DNA of 64,000 nucleotides from Dillenia suffruticosa (lineage: Eukaryota > Streptophyta > Magnoliopsida > Dilleniales > Dilleniaceae), in NCBI GenBank assembly GCA_033439265.1, contig JAVTVX010000019.1, positions 5,649,501 to 5,713,500 on the forward strand, read 5' to 3'. Position 1 is the stretch's first letter. Each line of letters begins with the position of its first letter. Below the pieces are notes generated by a model that made no database searches, was not told the DNA's origin, and saw only the letters and a program-made list of their open reading frames with translations. Made by a program: the position numbers and the translations under genes. Shown here in pieces: positions 12,190 through 22,909 of this stretch.

Positions 12190-12789
12190 TGTAATACCTA
12201 TTAAAAAAAAAAACAGAGAGAGGAAGTACTGTGTTTTGGCCAAAACGCAGCACATCCCTCTCCCCCAAATTAATTAGGGAAAAAAGCCCTAAGTCTCTTC
12301 GTCACCCTCTCACCTCTCCCGATTCCCTCTCTCTCGCTCATTGCCTCTCCGCCACTATCTCCACCATCTCCGCCGTCCTCTGTCTCTCTCTCACCATCTC
12401 ACGAACGCATTCTCTCTCTCTCTTTTTCTCTCTCTCTCTCGCTCTCACACTCTCTGTCTCTCTACCTCTTGAACTCTCTCTCTCCTTCGCACACTCCCTC
12501 TCCCGCGAAATCTCCCTCTATCGTTGCTCCTTCTCCTCCGCGAGCGCGCTACAGCGCGAGCTTCCCGCCGCGAGTGTGCCGCAGAGCGAGCTTCCCTGCA
12601 GGAGCGTGAGCGCGTGATTGCAGTCCTCACGAGTGCGCGCCTCAGCCGCGAGCGCGCTAAGCCCCAGCCCGCAATGGCCCGTGAGCCCGCAACCTGCTCT
12701 TTCTACCGAGAGCCTTCCTGCGATGTTCGCTGCTCTCTGCCGCGACCGTACTATTAGAAACCCTAGGCCGCGACCCTTCCACTACACAG

Positions 12790-12885
12790 GTAAGGGCCGA
12801 TTGTTGATCAATAGCTTAGGGGTTTTGATTCTCTTGGTAATTAGGGTTAATTGCTAAAGTGTGCTTCAGTTTGGAAACATTACAG
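12790..12885 (+). other. Intron-like segment in element A 5' LTR
   Basis: CAG|GTAAGG at the left and an AT-rich stretch ending ATTACAG|GAG at the right match plant donor and acceptor consensus around a 96-bp segment. It lies just after the CT/GC-rich leader. The matching segment in the 3' LTR is 19,933-20,028. Splicing is inferred, not shown. Confidence 0.45.
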
Positions 12886-14520
12886 GAGTTCGGATCGAGT
12901 TGTAGGTGCACGGACGCTAGGGCTGCAAGCTACGGAAACCATAGGTGAGGGAAATTTAAATCGTTTCAGTAAATTGAGTGAATTTAGTGTAAGAGGTCTT
13001 GTATATGTTTAGGTTGTATGTTAGATTCGATTAGAATGCATTTTCTAATATTTGATATGTGATTTCTAGGGTTCGTCTAAATTCTACATGAATTTAGGTT
13101 GATCAATACGAAAGAAACGTGTTTGATGAAATTAGAAACTTGTTGAGTCGATTAGAATAGATTTCATTAGAATTTGAATTGAAATTGTGGATGATTGGTC
13201 TAGGTTGACCTTTTTGGAGCTTGAAAGGAGATTTCTTGAGTATCAATAGGGTATAGGGAGTGGATACCCTCCCTAGAAGGTGAGTGGATGGTTCATTGTG
13301 TAGTAAATGAGTAAAATGATTTGAAATTCTTTGAAAAATGATTTTGAATGATTTGTACATGTTTTATATGAAACTATTTGTGATTGTGGGATGTCTGAAA
13401 TAGAAATTTGAATTATGAATGCACCTATGAAATTATAAATGAATCTGTGCCATTTACATTTGATATTTGATATGTAAATGCTTGTAGCATGATTTTGGAA
13501 TTTTTTTGATTGATACATAGCACATTGATGGTAATTTGAACGATTGTGAAATGATGGTGCATGAGTGTAATAGCTATAGTCATTCCCTCCATGGAGCGAC
13601 CCAACGGGGTAGCGTGGTTGGGGTTTTATTGCGAGAGAGGTATACGCAGCCTCTGCTCTGCCACATCGTACTTTCTGGATTGCATCCCGAGGAGGTACGA
13701 GCCAACGCCAGGGAAGGGGGTAATGTTTGTGATACTGAAATGAAAAATCCCCTGGCGGGCTTCCGTCTTGGTTTGGCCAAACGCAAGACGGAAGTGATTT
13801 TGATGGGATCTTTGTGATTTTCTGAAAGAACATTTGATGTGGATGCATATTTTATGAATTATTTGATTTATTGAAAATGATTCGATATATATGAAGTGTT
13901 GTTTGAGATATAATTTGACATTCCCACATTCATCCCTTATTTATTACACAATCATACCATTGCACTCCACTCACTGAATATTTCCCAATATTCACCCCGC
14001 TCTTTAATATTTTTCAGAGGAAGTTTAGGTCTGCTGTTGAAATTGGAGTTTGGGAAGATTTATCTACTATTTTGCATAGGTATGATAGTGATGTAAGGTT
14101 ATTTTAGTTGATTTGAAATCCATGGAAGGGAAGACTTGTTTACTTTCTTTTAAATTCTATTTTTGATAAAATTTATTGTTTGAATGGGACATTTGGTTCG
14201 AAGTGTTGAATTTTGATACTTTCTTTTGATTTTACGAAGTTCTGTACATCTCATACTGTTTGGACTTTACTGATGTTGGTTTGTTTTCTTCAGATAAGTG
14301 TCAGTAAAATCCTACGACTATGATTTGGGACTTCATCTGTTTTGATTTTGAAATATCCTTGAAGTGGCTGGGATGGCTACATTACATGCGTGCATGTACA
14401 GGAACTCCCTCCCCATTTGTGTGCCGATGTGGGCTTGTGTGTACTGGGATAGACCAGATGGGTACTTTATATGTGTATTGTATTTGGAAGAAATATTGTA
14501 TAGTTGGTTAGCCTTGCGGA

Positions 14521-14559
14521 GTCTCGGTATATGGGGAGGTTCTGCCCATGTACCGAGAC
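14521..14559 (+). other. Hairpin near LTR 3' end (element A)
   Basis: GTCTCGGTATATGG pairs with CCATGTACCGAGAC across an 11-base loop (one G-T type mismatch). Similar but imperfect inverted repeats sit at the same place in the B LTRs and in the 3' LTR of A. A role in RNA structure, termination or packaging is speculative. Confidence 0.5.
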
Positions 14560-14612
14560 AACGCGGCAGTTGTCGCGTGGTCGATCCGAGGATCGGGGCG
14601 TGACAGCTTTAT

Positions 14613-14624
14613 TGGTATTAGAGC
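14613..14624 (+). other. Element A primer-binding site
   Basis: TGGTATTAGAGC starts 7 bases after the LTR. It matches the 12-base sequence complementary to the 3' end of initiator Met-tRNA (TGGTATCAGAGC) with one C-to-T change. Confidence 0.85.
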
Positions 14625-17600
14625 ATAGGCTCACGATTTTAAAAGTTTGATGGTTTTGGATATGATTTCAAATGTTTCCAAATGTCCCGAAAGTTTTCTA
14701 AAAACTTTGAAATGTTTGGTTTTCGAAAAGGGTTTTCAGAGAATGTGCAAAGTCTTCCATGGATTTTTTAGGAAATTAGAAATGCTCATTTTTAGGGGGT
14801 TAAGCACTTGGATTAGTTCCCATTTCATTTTGCTAAGTATAGACCCTCTGTGTAGGTTCTATAATTGTTTATAACCAATGATTATGACCATCAAGAGGAT
14901 ATTGTATTGCGAGGGTAAAATTATTGTAAATTATTGATATGAAAAAGTGTTCGGCCCAATAGAGATGCAATATAAGCTAGAAGATGAGTATTTTGTTAAG
15001 GGGATATGATATGGATAAGCTTGAATGGAGTTAGCTACTAGGACATTGGACTATGTTGAATGGAAGTATTAAGATGCATGATTTGGTGACTAACATGGCT
15101 AGCCCTACTTAATGATAACAAGACCAAGGCTGATTAGTCAAACTATAATGATATATCGGTTAAAAAGGATAGATATAAGCATGCCCAATAGTTTCATAGT
15201 TAGAACTCTATCGCTGTCTGGTTTCACATGACATAAGGTGCGATCCTTTTTGAAAGGTTGTTACTCAAAATTATTTGCTTTAGCTGCGGACAAGGCGGTT
15301 TTGGTGGGCTTCGATGCTTTCTTCTAGTGCGAGCAATAAGCATTGCGGTGTCTTCTTTATGAAATGTACTAATGACTGGGAGTTGTCGACTTTCTTTTCT
15401 TTGAGTTGCCTGAGGTGGTGTCTATTGCTCAAAATAAGGAGGATGTGGTTTGGAGGGATTGCGGGTCAAGGTGCATTAAGGATTTGAGAAGATTGTGTGA
15501 GAGAACAGGGAAGGGAGTTTGCTTGGGAAGCTATTTGAATTCCCTTGATTTCTTTGAAAATAACTTCATAGATATATATATAGATATATATATTTTTTCA
15601 AGTGGCATGGAGGATGATTTTAACCAGAAAAGTATGGAGTTTACTAATTAGATGCCCCTTATATAAGATGGCTTTGGTATTGGTGATCACCTCTTGCTTC
15701 ATTATTCTTGGACCATATGTTTGTTAGACTTGGTGTTTTGATGCTTCATACTTTTTGAATACCTTTCAAAGGCATTTTAGCAAATTCCTGACTTGGAGTA
15801 TGAAGTATTTGTAAAACAGAGAGAATGATTGTTGATTGGATATCTTCTGCTTTTTTTTTTGTTGATTTAGAGGGAGAGGAATATGAGGATCTTTGAGGGA
15901 ATGGGAAGGTGTTGTAGTTTCATTATTCTGTGGCTTAAGTCCTTTCATTTTTATTGATTCTTTTCTATCTTGCTACATGTCTTTTTTTTCACCATTTTGG
16001 TGTTTTCATTGAAGATGCTTTTCTTCCTGTATAAAGAGAGTATTTACGGTTTGACCTAAATATCCAGTATTTTTAAGGTTTTATATGATGTTTTTACTCT
16101 CGATGAAAATCTAGTTCGTTCCCCTTTTTGATGTTATAATTTCAAGTCTTTATGAGAAATAAACTATGTGCTTTTGTCTCAATGAATATATTAAAATGAA
16201 ATTATAGGGGGATAACACAGTACAAAAGCTACTTTTTATATGCCATTAGTTGTTCTAATTGATGAGCCACTTTAGAAATCTTGGTTATGTAAGTAGCACT
16301 CGCATCCAACTTTTATGATTGTAATTTTTTCTTATTTAAAATTCAATCGGGAGATAAAACTTAAACCAATTAATAATTGATCTAGGGATAGTCTTGGCAG
16401 TAAGTAGGATGCCCCATACTGTTACATTGAGAACAAATTATTTTCTAGTAACTTTGTAATGTATCTTAAATATCATCAAAATTTCGTGACTAACATGGAC
16501 CTTATTTTAGGCTGTTAGTTTAAATTATCTTCCTGGGAGCAGGTCACCGACATAAATGTTGGTCCGTGAAGTGCCGTTCAGCTTTCAAATTTGATTTCTA
16601 GTACTTTTGTTTTGCTTTACTTTTTGGTGCTTATATGTGGTACCTTTACATCTTACGTGGTTGCTCTTCTTAGCTGCAATAATGATGATGCTGCTATTTT
16701 GGTTAGGAAAGAGGTATTTTTATTTTTTATTTTTTATTATTTTTTGGCAGCTTTAGGTGAAGAGAATTGGCTTTATGAGAAGGTTCTTTTGCAAAAAAAA
16801 AAAAAAAAAAGGAGCCTCAAAGCCCGTAGGCAGTAATCAAAGTGGGGATTATGATTCCCTAGACTTTCAATGATGCTGACCATTACTTCCAAAGAATATT
16901 TTAGTTGGATAGACAATTCTTAGATTCTAGACATGTCTATGAAATTTCTTAGGTAGTTTTGTTTTTGCTCTGTAAATTATCCTTTTTCCCTTCATGATAC
17001 AAGTGCAGCTTAATCGTATCGAATTTACCTGACATAGAGCTATGCAACTTGAGTCGAAGGGTATGGACTGGCTAGAGAAGATAACAATATGGGCATGTGA
17101 AACGAAAACACACAAAGATCTATTATAGATCCTAGAACCAATGTTTGATGTTTTGTGTGAAACATAGAAATATCTTTTAACGAGTTGAGAGAATACATGT
17201 CAAAGTTCCAAGTTTGCATGTAAGCAAGATGGCCTTTGCTATTTTGATGAGTTAAGGTTACTTTAGATAGAATGATTAATAGTAGAGAGATTTTGTACGA
17301 TAATGCCTTGAGAAGATCTATATTTATCTAGAACATGTTTTGTTGATTTGATCATTTTGGTGATGTGACAAAATGTATCGTAGTTTTGGTTTGTGTGTGA
17401 ATATATATAATTGGTATATGCGTGCTAAGATGATGGGATGCAATGAGTATTAAATGGGTAAGTAGCCGAGAATGGAAGGAATGTATATGAGCATGGGTAT
17501 GTGTAGTAGTTGTATGTAGAATTTTAACAGGCTGTTTTGAGTGTACAAGGAGATAGAATGTGGTAAAGGATGTGAATGAGTTTGGCATATAACTTGGAGA

Positions 17601-19336
17601 CATATATATATATATATGGTGAGTTATGTATAGGAAGTTGTAGGGAGAATCCTAAATTGGCACTGTTTATTTTTAATTGCCAACATTAGCAAATTTTCGA
17701 TTTTATTTATGTATATTATGTGCTACCATTGTAGTGACACGTTTGGTGATCGAACGAGGGGAACATATTCCTACACGTTGTGGTGATTGAAACTTGAATC
17801 AAATAGTGTCTGTAGTAATGGATTACTATGGTGATTGAAGCATAAGTCAAGTAGTGGCTGTAACAATGGCATTGGGAGTGATAAATGTTATGCTTAGCCT
17901 CTTGCACGCTTAATTAGGTTTTGTAGAGTAAAAGTCATTTCAAGGGACAATGGTATAGTGTAATATAGTGTTTGTTATGCTAGGGTTTTATAATCCATCA
18001 ACACAAGTATCATATGAGAATTTTTATTTGTAGAACCCATGTTGAAATTTAGTACATGCAAATGTTAATGCGTTAGGTTCTTTTCATTTTAAGAGATCTT
18101 TAAGTAAAATCGATATCTGGAGTACATGACTATACCTATATTGACTCATAATGATGATATGTCATGTTAGTAGCAAACCAATGGAAAGATCCACCCACAT
18201 GGACCAAAGTATTTCCCCTTTAATATGGGTGTTTGACTTCTTTAGATTAGCATTCTAGTATAAGTTTCTTTATTCATCTCTTGGAAATGAAGAAGAGAAA
18301 AAAAAATATATATATATAGCATTGATGCCCGTGCATTTATCGATACGGAGTTTATGAGTTTGATAGGGAATTCAGTCAAATGATTGCTTGTATTCTATCA
18401 TTTTTCTGTCATTGGAAATGGAAAACCTAATATTTAGTTATGGGATTCTTCTGCTTTGAGGTTAGTATTGTCGTTATTCATTTATGTTCATTATTTTGTG
18501 GAACATTGAATAAGGTAATATAGAGAGGGTTTTGAGTCTGTTTGATGTCCCTAGTGACAATAGAGTTAGAAATAATGAAGCATGCATTTTTTGTCTCTAA
18601 AAATTTGGTAATTTGGGGGTATTAATGCAAACACTAGGTGATATGTGGATATATATACTTGATTTGATTTGGATAAAATATCGATGATATTACATGATAC
18701 TAAAGTTGATTGAGAATGATCGTGATAGAAATATCTTGATTGAAAAGTTATCCAACTAAGGATTTGAGATTTAAAACTTGGAAGTATTTTAATATTGTCA
18801 ATGGATTAAGTTTTATCACTTAGTTGAGGCCATATTGAGGTTGATTTACACTTCATCGTATACAAGTTTGATGATAGATGGGTTTGTATAACTTTTATAC
18901 TAAGTCTTAAGATTATGTGATGGCCATATACACCATCTTGAAAGTTTATTATCTCTAAAAATATATGTATTATGGTTACATCTATAGTTCATTTAATTAA
19001 TCTTGAAAGTAGGGATAAATGTGATTATTGATATGAACATGACATGGTAATGGCCATTCTTATTTAGGGTCCTTTTGAAGGATAATTTCATAAATTTTCA
19101 TAGTTTTGAAGTCTTGAGAAGCATTGAGGACGGCTATTGCAGCGCGAATGAGGTCCACGTACTTCAATTTTTTTCAATAAGAGGTTATTCGAGGTTGAAG
19201 AAAGGAGACTAAAGACATATGTTGGTTATTGTATGAGTGGAAATTTTAGTTGATAATAAAGTGTGATTGAAAGGAATAAAACTAATGGATCCAATTGTAT
19301 TTTGAAATTTTGGGGACGAAATTTGTTTTTAGAGGG
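14625..19336 (+). other. Element A interior: non-coding, with traces of a Tekay leader
   Basis: The first part keeps a TTTTTAGGGGGTTAAGCA-like leader block (near 14,792), also found in the leaders of B (TTAGGAGGTTAAGCA on its strand) and C (TTTTAGGGGGTTAGCTA). Beyond about 14.9 kb I recognise no gag, RT, RNase H or integrase. A short stretch at about 18,321-18,380 reads IDARAFIDTE, resembling the protease active-site region of these elements, but it is isolated. Frames at 15,406-15,651 and 16,591-16,836 match nothing I know. Confidence 0.6.
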
Positions 19337-19344
19337 TTAATAAT
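19331..19344 (+). other. Element A polypurine tract region
   Basis: AGAGGG followed by TTAATAAT directly precedes the 3' LTR. Upstream is GGGGACGAAATTTGTTTTTA, the conserved sequence before the 3' LTR in this clade (compare GAGGATGAGACTTGTTTTTA before the C 3' LTR). Confidence 0.65.
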
Positions 19345-21664
19345 TGTAATACCTATTAAAAAAAAACAGAGAGAGGAGGTACTGCGTTTTGGCCAAAACG
19401 CAGCACCTCCCTCTCCCCCAAATCAATTAGGGCAAAAAGCCCTAAGTCTCTTCGTCTCCCTCTCACCTCTCCCGATTCCCTCTCTCTCGCCCGTCGCCTC
19501 TCCGCCACCATCTCCACCATCTCCACCATCTCTGCCGTCCTCTATCTCTCTCTCACCGTCTCACGAATGCATTCTCTCTCTCTCTCTCTCTCTCTGTCAC
19601 TCTCGCACTCTCTGTCTCTCCTTCGCACATTCCCCTCCCGCGAAATCTCCCTCCGCCACTGCTCCTCCTCCTCCGCGAGCGCACCACAGCGCGAGCTTCC
19701 CCACGCGAGAGCGCTACAGAGCGAGCTTCCTTGCACGAGCGCGAGCACGCGACTGCAGTCCTTACGAGTGCTCTCCTCAGCCGCGAGCGCGCTAGGCCCC
19801 AGCCCGCAAGCCCGCGACGGCCTGTGAGCCCGCAACCTGCTCTTTCTGCCGAGAGCCTTCCTGCAATGTTCGCTGCTCTCTGTAGCGACCACACCGTTAG
19901 AAACCCTAGGTCGCGACCCTTCCACTGCACAAGTAAGGGCCGATTGTTGATCAATAGCTTAGGGGTTTTGATTCTCTTGGTAATTAGGGTTAATTGCTAA
20001 AGTGTGCTTCGGTTTGGAAACATTACAGGAGTTTGGATTGAGTTGTAGGCGCACGGACGCTAGGGCTGCAAGCTACGGAAACCATAAGTGAGGGAAATTT
20101 AAATCGTTTCAGTAAATTGAGTGAATTTAGTGTAAGAGGTCTTGTATATGTTTAGGTTGTATGTTAGATTCGATTAGAATGCATTTTCTAACATTTGATA
20201 TGTGATTTCTAGGGTTTCATCTAAATTCTACATGAATTTAGGTTGATCAATACGAAATAAACGTGTTTGATGAAATTAGAAACTTGTTGAGTCGATTAGA
20301 ATAGATTTCATTGGAATTTGAATTGAAATTATAGATGATTGGTCTAGGTTGACCTTTTTAGAGCTTGAAAGGAGATTTCTTGAGTATCGATAAGGTATAG
20401 GGAGTGGATACCCTCCCTAGAAGGTGAGTGGATGGTTCATTGTGTAGTAAATGAGCAAAATGATTTGAAATTCTTTGAAAAATGATTTTGAATGATTTGT
20501 ACATGTTTTATATGAAACTATTTGTGATTGTGGGATGTCTGAAATAGAAATTTGAATTATGAATGCATCCTATGAAATTATAAATGAATCTGTGCCATTT
20601 ACATTGGATATTTGATATGTAAATGCTTGTAGCATGATTTTGGAATTTGTTTGATTGATACATGGGACATTGATGGTAATTTGAACGATTGTGAAATGAT
20701 GGTGCATGAGTGTAATAGCTATAGTCATTCCCTCCACGGAGCGACCCGACGGGGTAGCGTGGTTGGGGTTTTATTATGAGAGAGGTATACGCGGCCTCTG
20801 CTTTCCCACATCGTACTTTCTGGATTGTACCCCGAGGAGGTACGAGCCAACGCCAAGGAAGGGTGTATTGTTTGTGATACTGAAATGAAAAATCCCCTGG
20901 CGGGCTTCCGTCTTGGTTCGGCCAAACGCAGGACTGAAGTGATTTTGATTGGACCTTTGTGATTTTCTGAAAGAACATTTGATGTGGATGCATATTTTAT
21001 TTATTACCCAATCATACCATTGCACTCCACTCACTGAGTATTTCCCAATTCTCACTCCTCTCTTTAATATTTTTCAGAGGAAGTTTAGGTCTGCTGTAGA
21101 AATTGGAGCTTGGGAAGGTTTATCTGCTATTTTGTGTAGGTATGATAGTGATGTAAGGTTATTTTAGTTGATTTGAAATCCATGGAAGGGATGACTTGTT
21201 TACTTTCTTTTAAATTCTATTTTTGGTAAAACTTATTGTTTGAATGAGACATTTGGTTCAAAGTGTTGAATTTTGATACTTTCTTTTGATTTTATGAAGT
21301 TCTGTACATCTTATACTGTTTGGACTTTACTGATGCTGATTTGTTTTCTTTAGACAAGTGTCAGTAAATCCTACGACTATGATTTGGGATTTCATCTGTT
21401 TTGATTTTGAAATATCCTTGAAGTGGCTGGGATGGCCACATTACATGCGTGCATGTACAGGAACCCCCTCCCCATTTGTGTGCCGATGTGGGCTTGTGTA
21501 TACTGGGATGGACCGGATGGGTCCTTTATATGTGTATTGTATTTGGAAGATATATTGTACAATTGGTTAGTTTTGCGGAGTCTCGGTATATAAGGAGGTT
21601 CTGCCCGTGTACTGAGATAATGCGGCGGTTGTCGCATGATCGATCCGAGGATCAGGGCGTGACA
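19345..21664 (+). repeat. Element A 3' LTR
   Basis: The LTR is 2,320 bp and nearly identical to the 5' LTR (about 3 percent difference over the blocks I compared by eye). It keeps a perfect 22-bp palindrome at 19,382-19,403. It lacks about 83 bp between two TTATTTA-like repeats at about 20,999. It ends GGGCGTGACA and is followed by CCTTG. Confidence 0.92.
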
Positions 21665-21669
21665 CCTTG
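21665..21669 (+). repeat. Target-site duplication CCTTG of element A (right copy)
   Basis: This is identical to 12,185-12,189 and directly abuts the LTR terminus. Confidence 0.9.
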
Positions 21670-21758
21670 CGTTATCCCGGTGTATAGGCAAGGTTTACCC
21701 GTATGTTGGGCTGATGCGGCGATTGTCGCATGTTCGATCCGAAGGTCGGAATGTGACA
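21670..21758 (+). mobile_element. Solo LTR, right part after element A
   Basis: The sequence CGTTATCCCGGTGTATAGGC...GGTCGGAATGTGACA corresponds to the LTR 3' end in element B (on its strand: CGTTGTCCCAGTATATGGGG...GGTCGGGACGTGACA). It completes the LTR begun at 9,596 and is followed by TATTA, the second copy of its own TSD. Confidence 0.88.
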
Positions 21759-21763
21759 TATTA

Positions 21764-21930
21764 TGCATACTAAATAAATTGATAATATCTCAAAGATATA
21801 GTGGCCAAGATATTATCATTTCTTAAAGAATTTGAATTAGTTAGTAAGAGTAATCCAAATGGAAGTTCATTAAAGATGATGAACACTACTTTAGACGAAG
21901 GATGGTGGGAGAACGAGAGAGAGGAGAGGA
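21764..21930. other. Flank between solo LTR and LINE
   Basis: This is AT-rich sequence with no recognised feature. The 5' start of the LINE could not be fixed. Confidence 0.4.
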
Positions 21931-22790
21931 GGGAAAAGGGGTTAGCATAGGGATTTTGTCACAGGAAGAGGAGGATCACCTTTAGCGAAGAAATAAGAAG
22001 GTGAAAGCAGGTGATAGTGGGGGCCAAGGGGAAGAAGTAAGGCCATCTTTCATGGAAATGTTGCTAGGAAAAACTAATACAAGTAGTGAGAGCATGGATT
22101 ACGAAATAGAGCCTATGTTAGAAGAGCCTGAGGAAGAATGAGTCAAAGGAAAAGTCTCGATAGTAATAGTGACAGACGATGAACCGAAATAACTTTGGAA
22201 GCCTTGGAAACAATCATATTAAATTGTTAGGGAAAAGTATTTGGTTATCAATTAATACTTAGCAAGATTATGAGTATGTGGAAACCTGAAGGCAACTTCC
22301 TAGATAAATTTCCATCTCGGGAAGATTACCATAAAGTATTAAGAGAGGGTCCATGACTTATTCATGATCATTATTCGACAGTTAGAAAGTGGAAACCATG
22401 GTTTTCCACTATATTAGACAAAATCAAATCCACTATAGTCTGGGTGAGCCTGCCTCATTTACTAATTGAATTCTTTAACTAAGAAGTGCTCTTTGAAATC
22501 AAAAAGACGATTGGTAAACCAATTAAGGTGGATGCAAATATAGTCCACGCTCTAGGAGGTAAAAAAAAGAATTAGTATAGAGGTTGATTTAGACAAACCT
22601 CTTGTCTCCAGGGTCAAATTAGAACAAAGATTCAAAAGGTAGAGTATGATGATTTACACACAACATGTTTCAAGTATGGAAAAATTGGTCATAATAGTGA
22701 GCAGTATGAGGAACATAAGCCCTTACCGGCTAGCCAAGAGCAATCTGAGATTCATGGTCGAAGTTCAGGTGATAGCAATTAGATATCAGA
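21931..22790 (+). pseudogene. LINE ORF1 remnant (DUF4283-type plus degenerate CCHC knuckle)
   Basis: Pieces in shifting frames match the plant L1-type ORF1 protein, an RNA-binding chaperone of the retrotransposition complex. Near 22,350 it reads GPWLIHDHY followed by VRKWKPWF. Near 22,440 it reads TIVWVSLPHLL, then IGKPIKVDANIVHALGG (22,511-22,560) and VDLDKPLVSRVKLEQRF. These are the landmarks of the DUF4283 region. A zinc knuckle CFKYGKIGHNSEQYE (near 22,669) has lost its second and last Cys. Several stops and indels are present, so no functional protein is expected. Confidence 0.75.
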
Positions 22791-22909
22791 CGCAATGGAG
22801 AGAGATGAAGGATTAAGGCAATGGATGATCATCTTGAGGAGATAGAGGGTTGCTGGGTTTGGATGGGGAGTTTGGGGTGCCTTCGTCTGGTATCAAAGGT
22901 AGTCTTTGG

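Larger units (their letters stand above)
12190..14605 (+). repeat. Element A 5' LTR
   Basis: The LTR is 2,416 bp, TGTAATACC to GGGGCGTGACA. Near the 5' end is a near-perfect 22-bp palindrome (12,229-12,250), then a CT microsatellite (about 12,405-12,490) and a CpG-rich leader. An intron-like GTAAG...TTACAG segment follows at 12,790-12,885. A hairpin lies close to the 3' end (14,521-14,559). It carries about 83 bp (near 13,850-13,932) that the 3' LTR has lost. Long antisense and sense frames inside it are not supported as genes. Confidence 0.92.
12190..21664 (+). mobile_element. Element A: complete LARD-like LTR retrotransposon without gag-pol
   Basis: The element is 9,475 bp. Both LTRs run from TGTAATACC to GTGACA and are flanked by the 5-bp duplication CCTTG (12,185-12,189 and 21,665-21,669). 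A primer-binding site follows the left LTR and a short purine tract precedes the right LTR. The 4.74-kb interior has no gag, reverse transcriptase or integrase that I can detect. Its LTR architecture and leader resemble the Tekay chromoviruses B and C. Long LTRs with a long non-coding interior fit the LARD class, which relies on proteins supplied by an autonomous relative. The LTR pair differs by only a few percent by eye, so insertion was fairly recent. Confidence 0.92.

Noticed and set aside
12231-12617. 128-codon Ser/Leu-rich frame in the CT-rich LTR leader
   Set aside because: It is a translation of a CT microsatellite and leader; the same artefact appears at 19,295-19,795 and 46,081-46,590.
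13273-13848. 191-codon antisense frame in the element A 5' LTR (and a 161-codon relative at 20,508-20,993)
   Set aside because: It lies wholly inside non-coding LTR sequence. The copy in the other LTR exists only because the LTRs are duplicates, and no domain or codon-level conservation is visible.
16591-16836. Captured host exon with a GT...CAG intron in the element A interior
   Set aside because: The putative intron (about 16,713-16,748) would be only about 36 bp, too short for plants, and the frame matches no protein I recognise.
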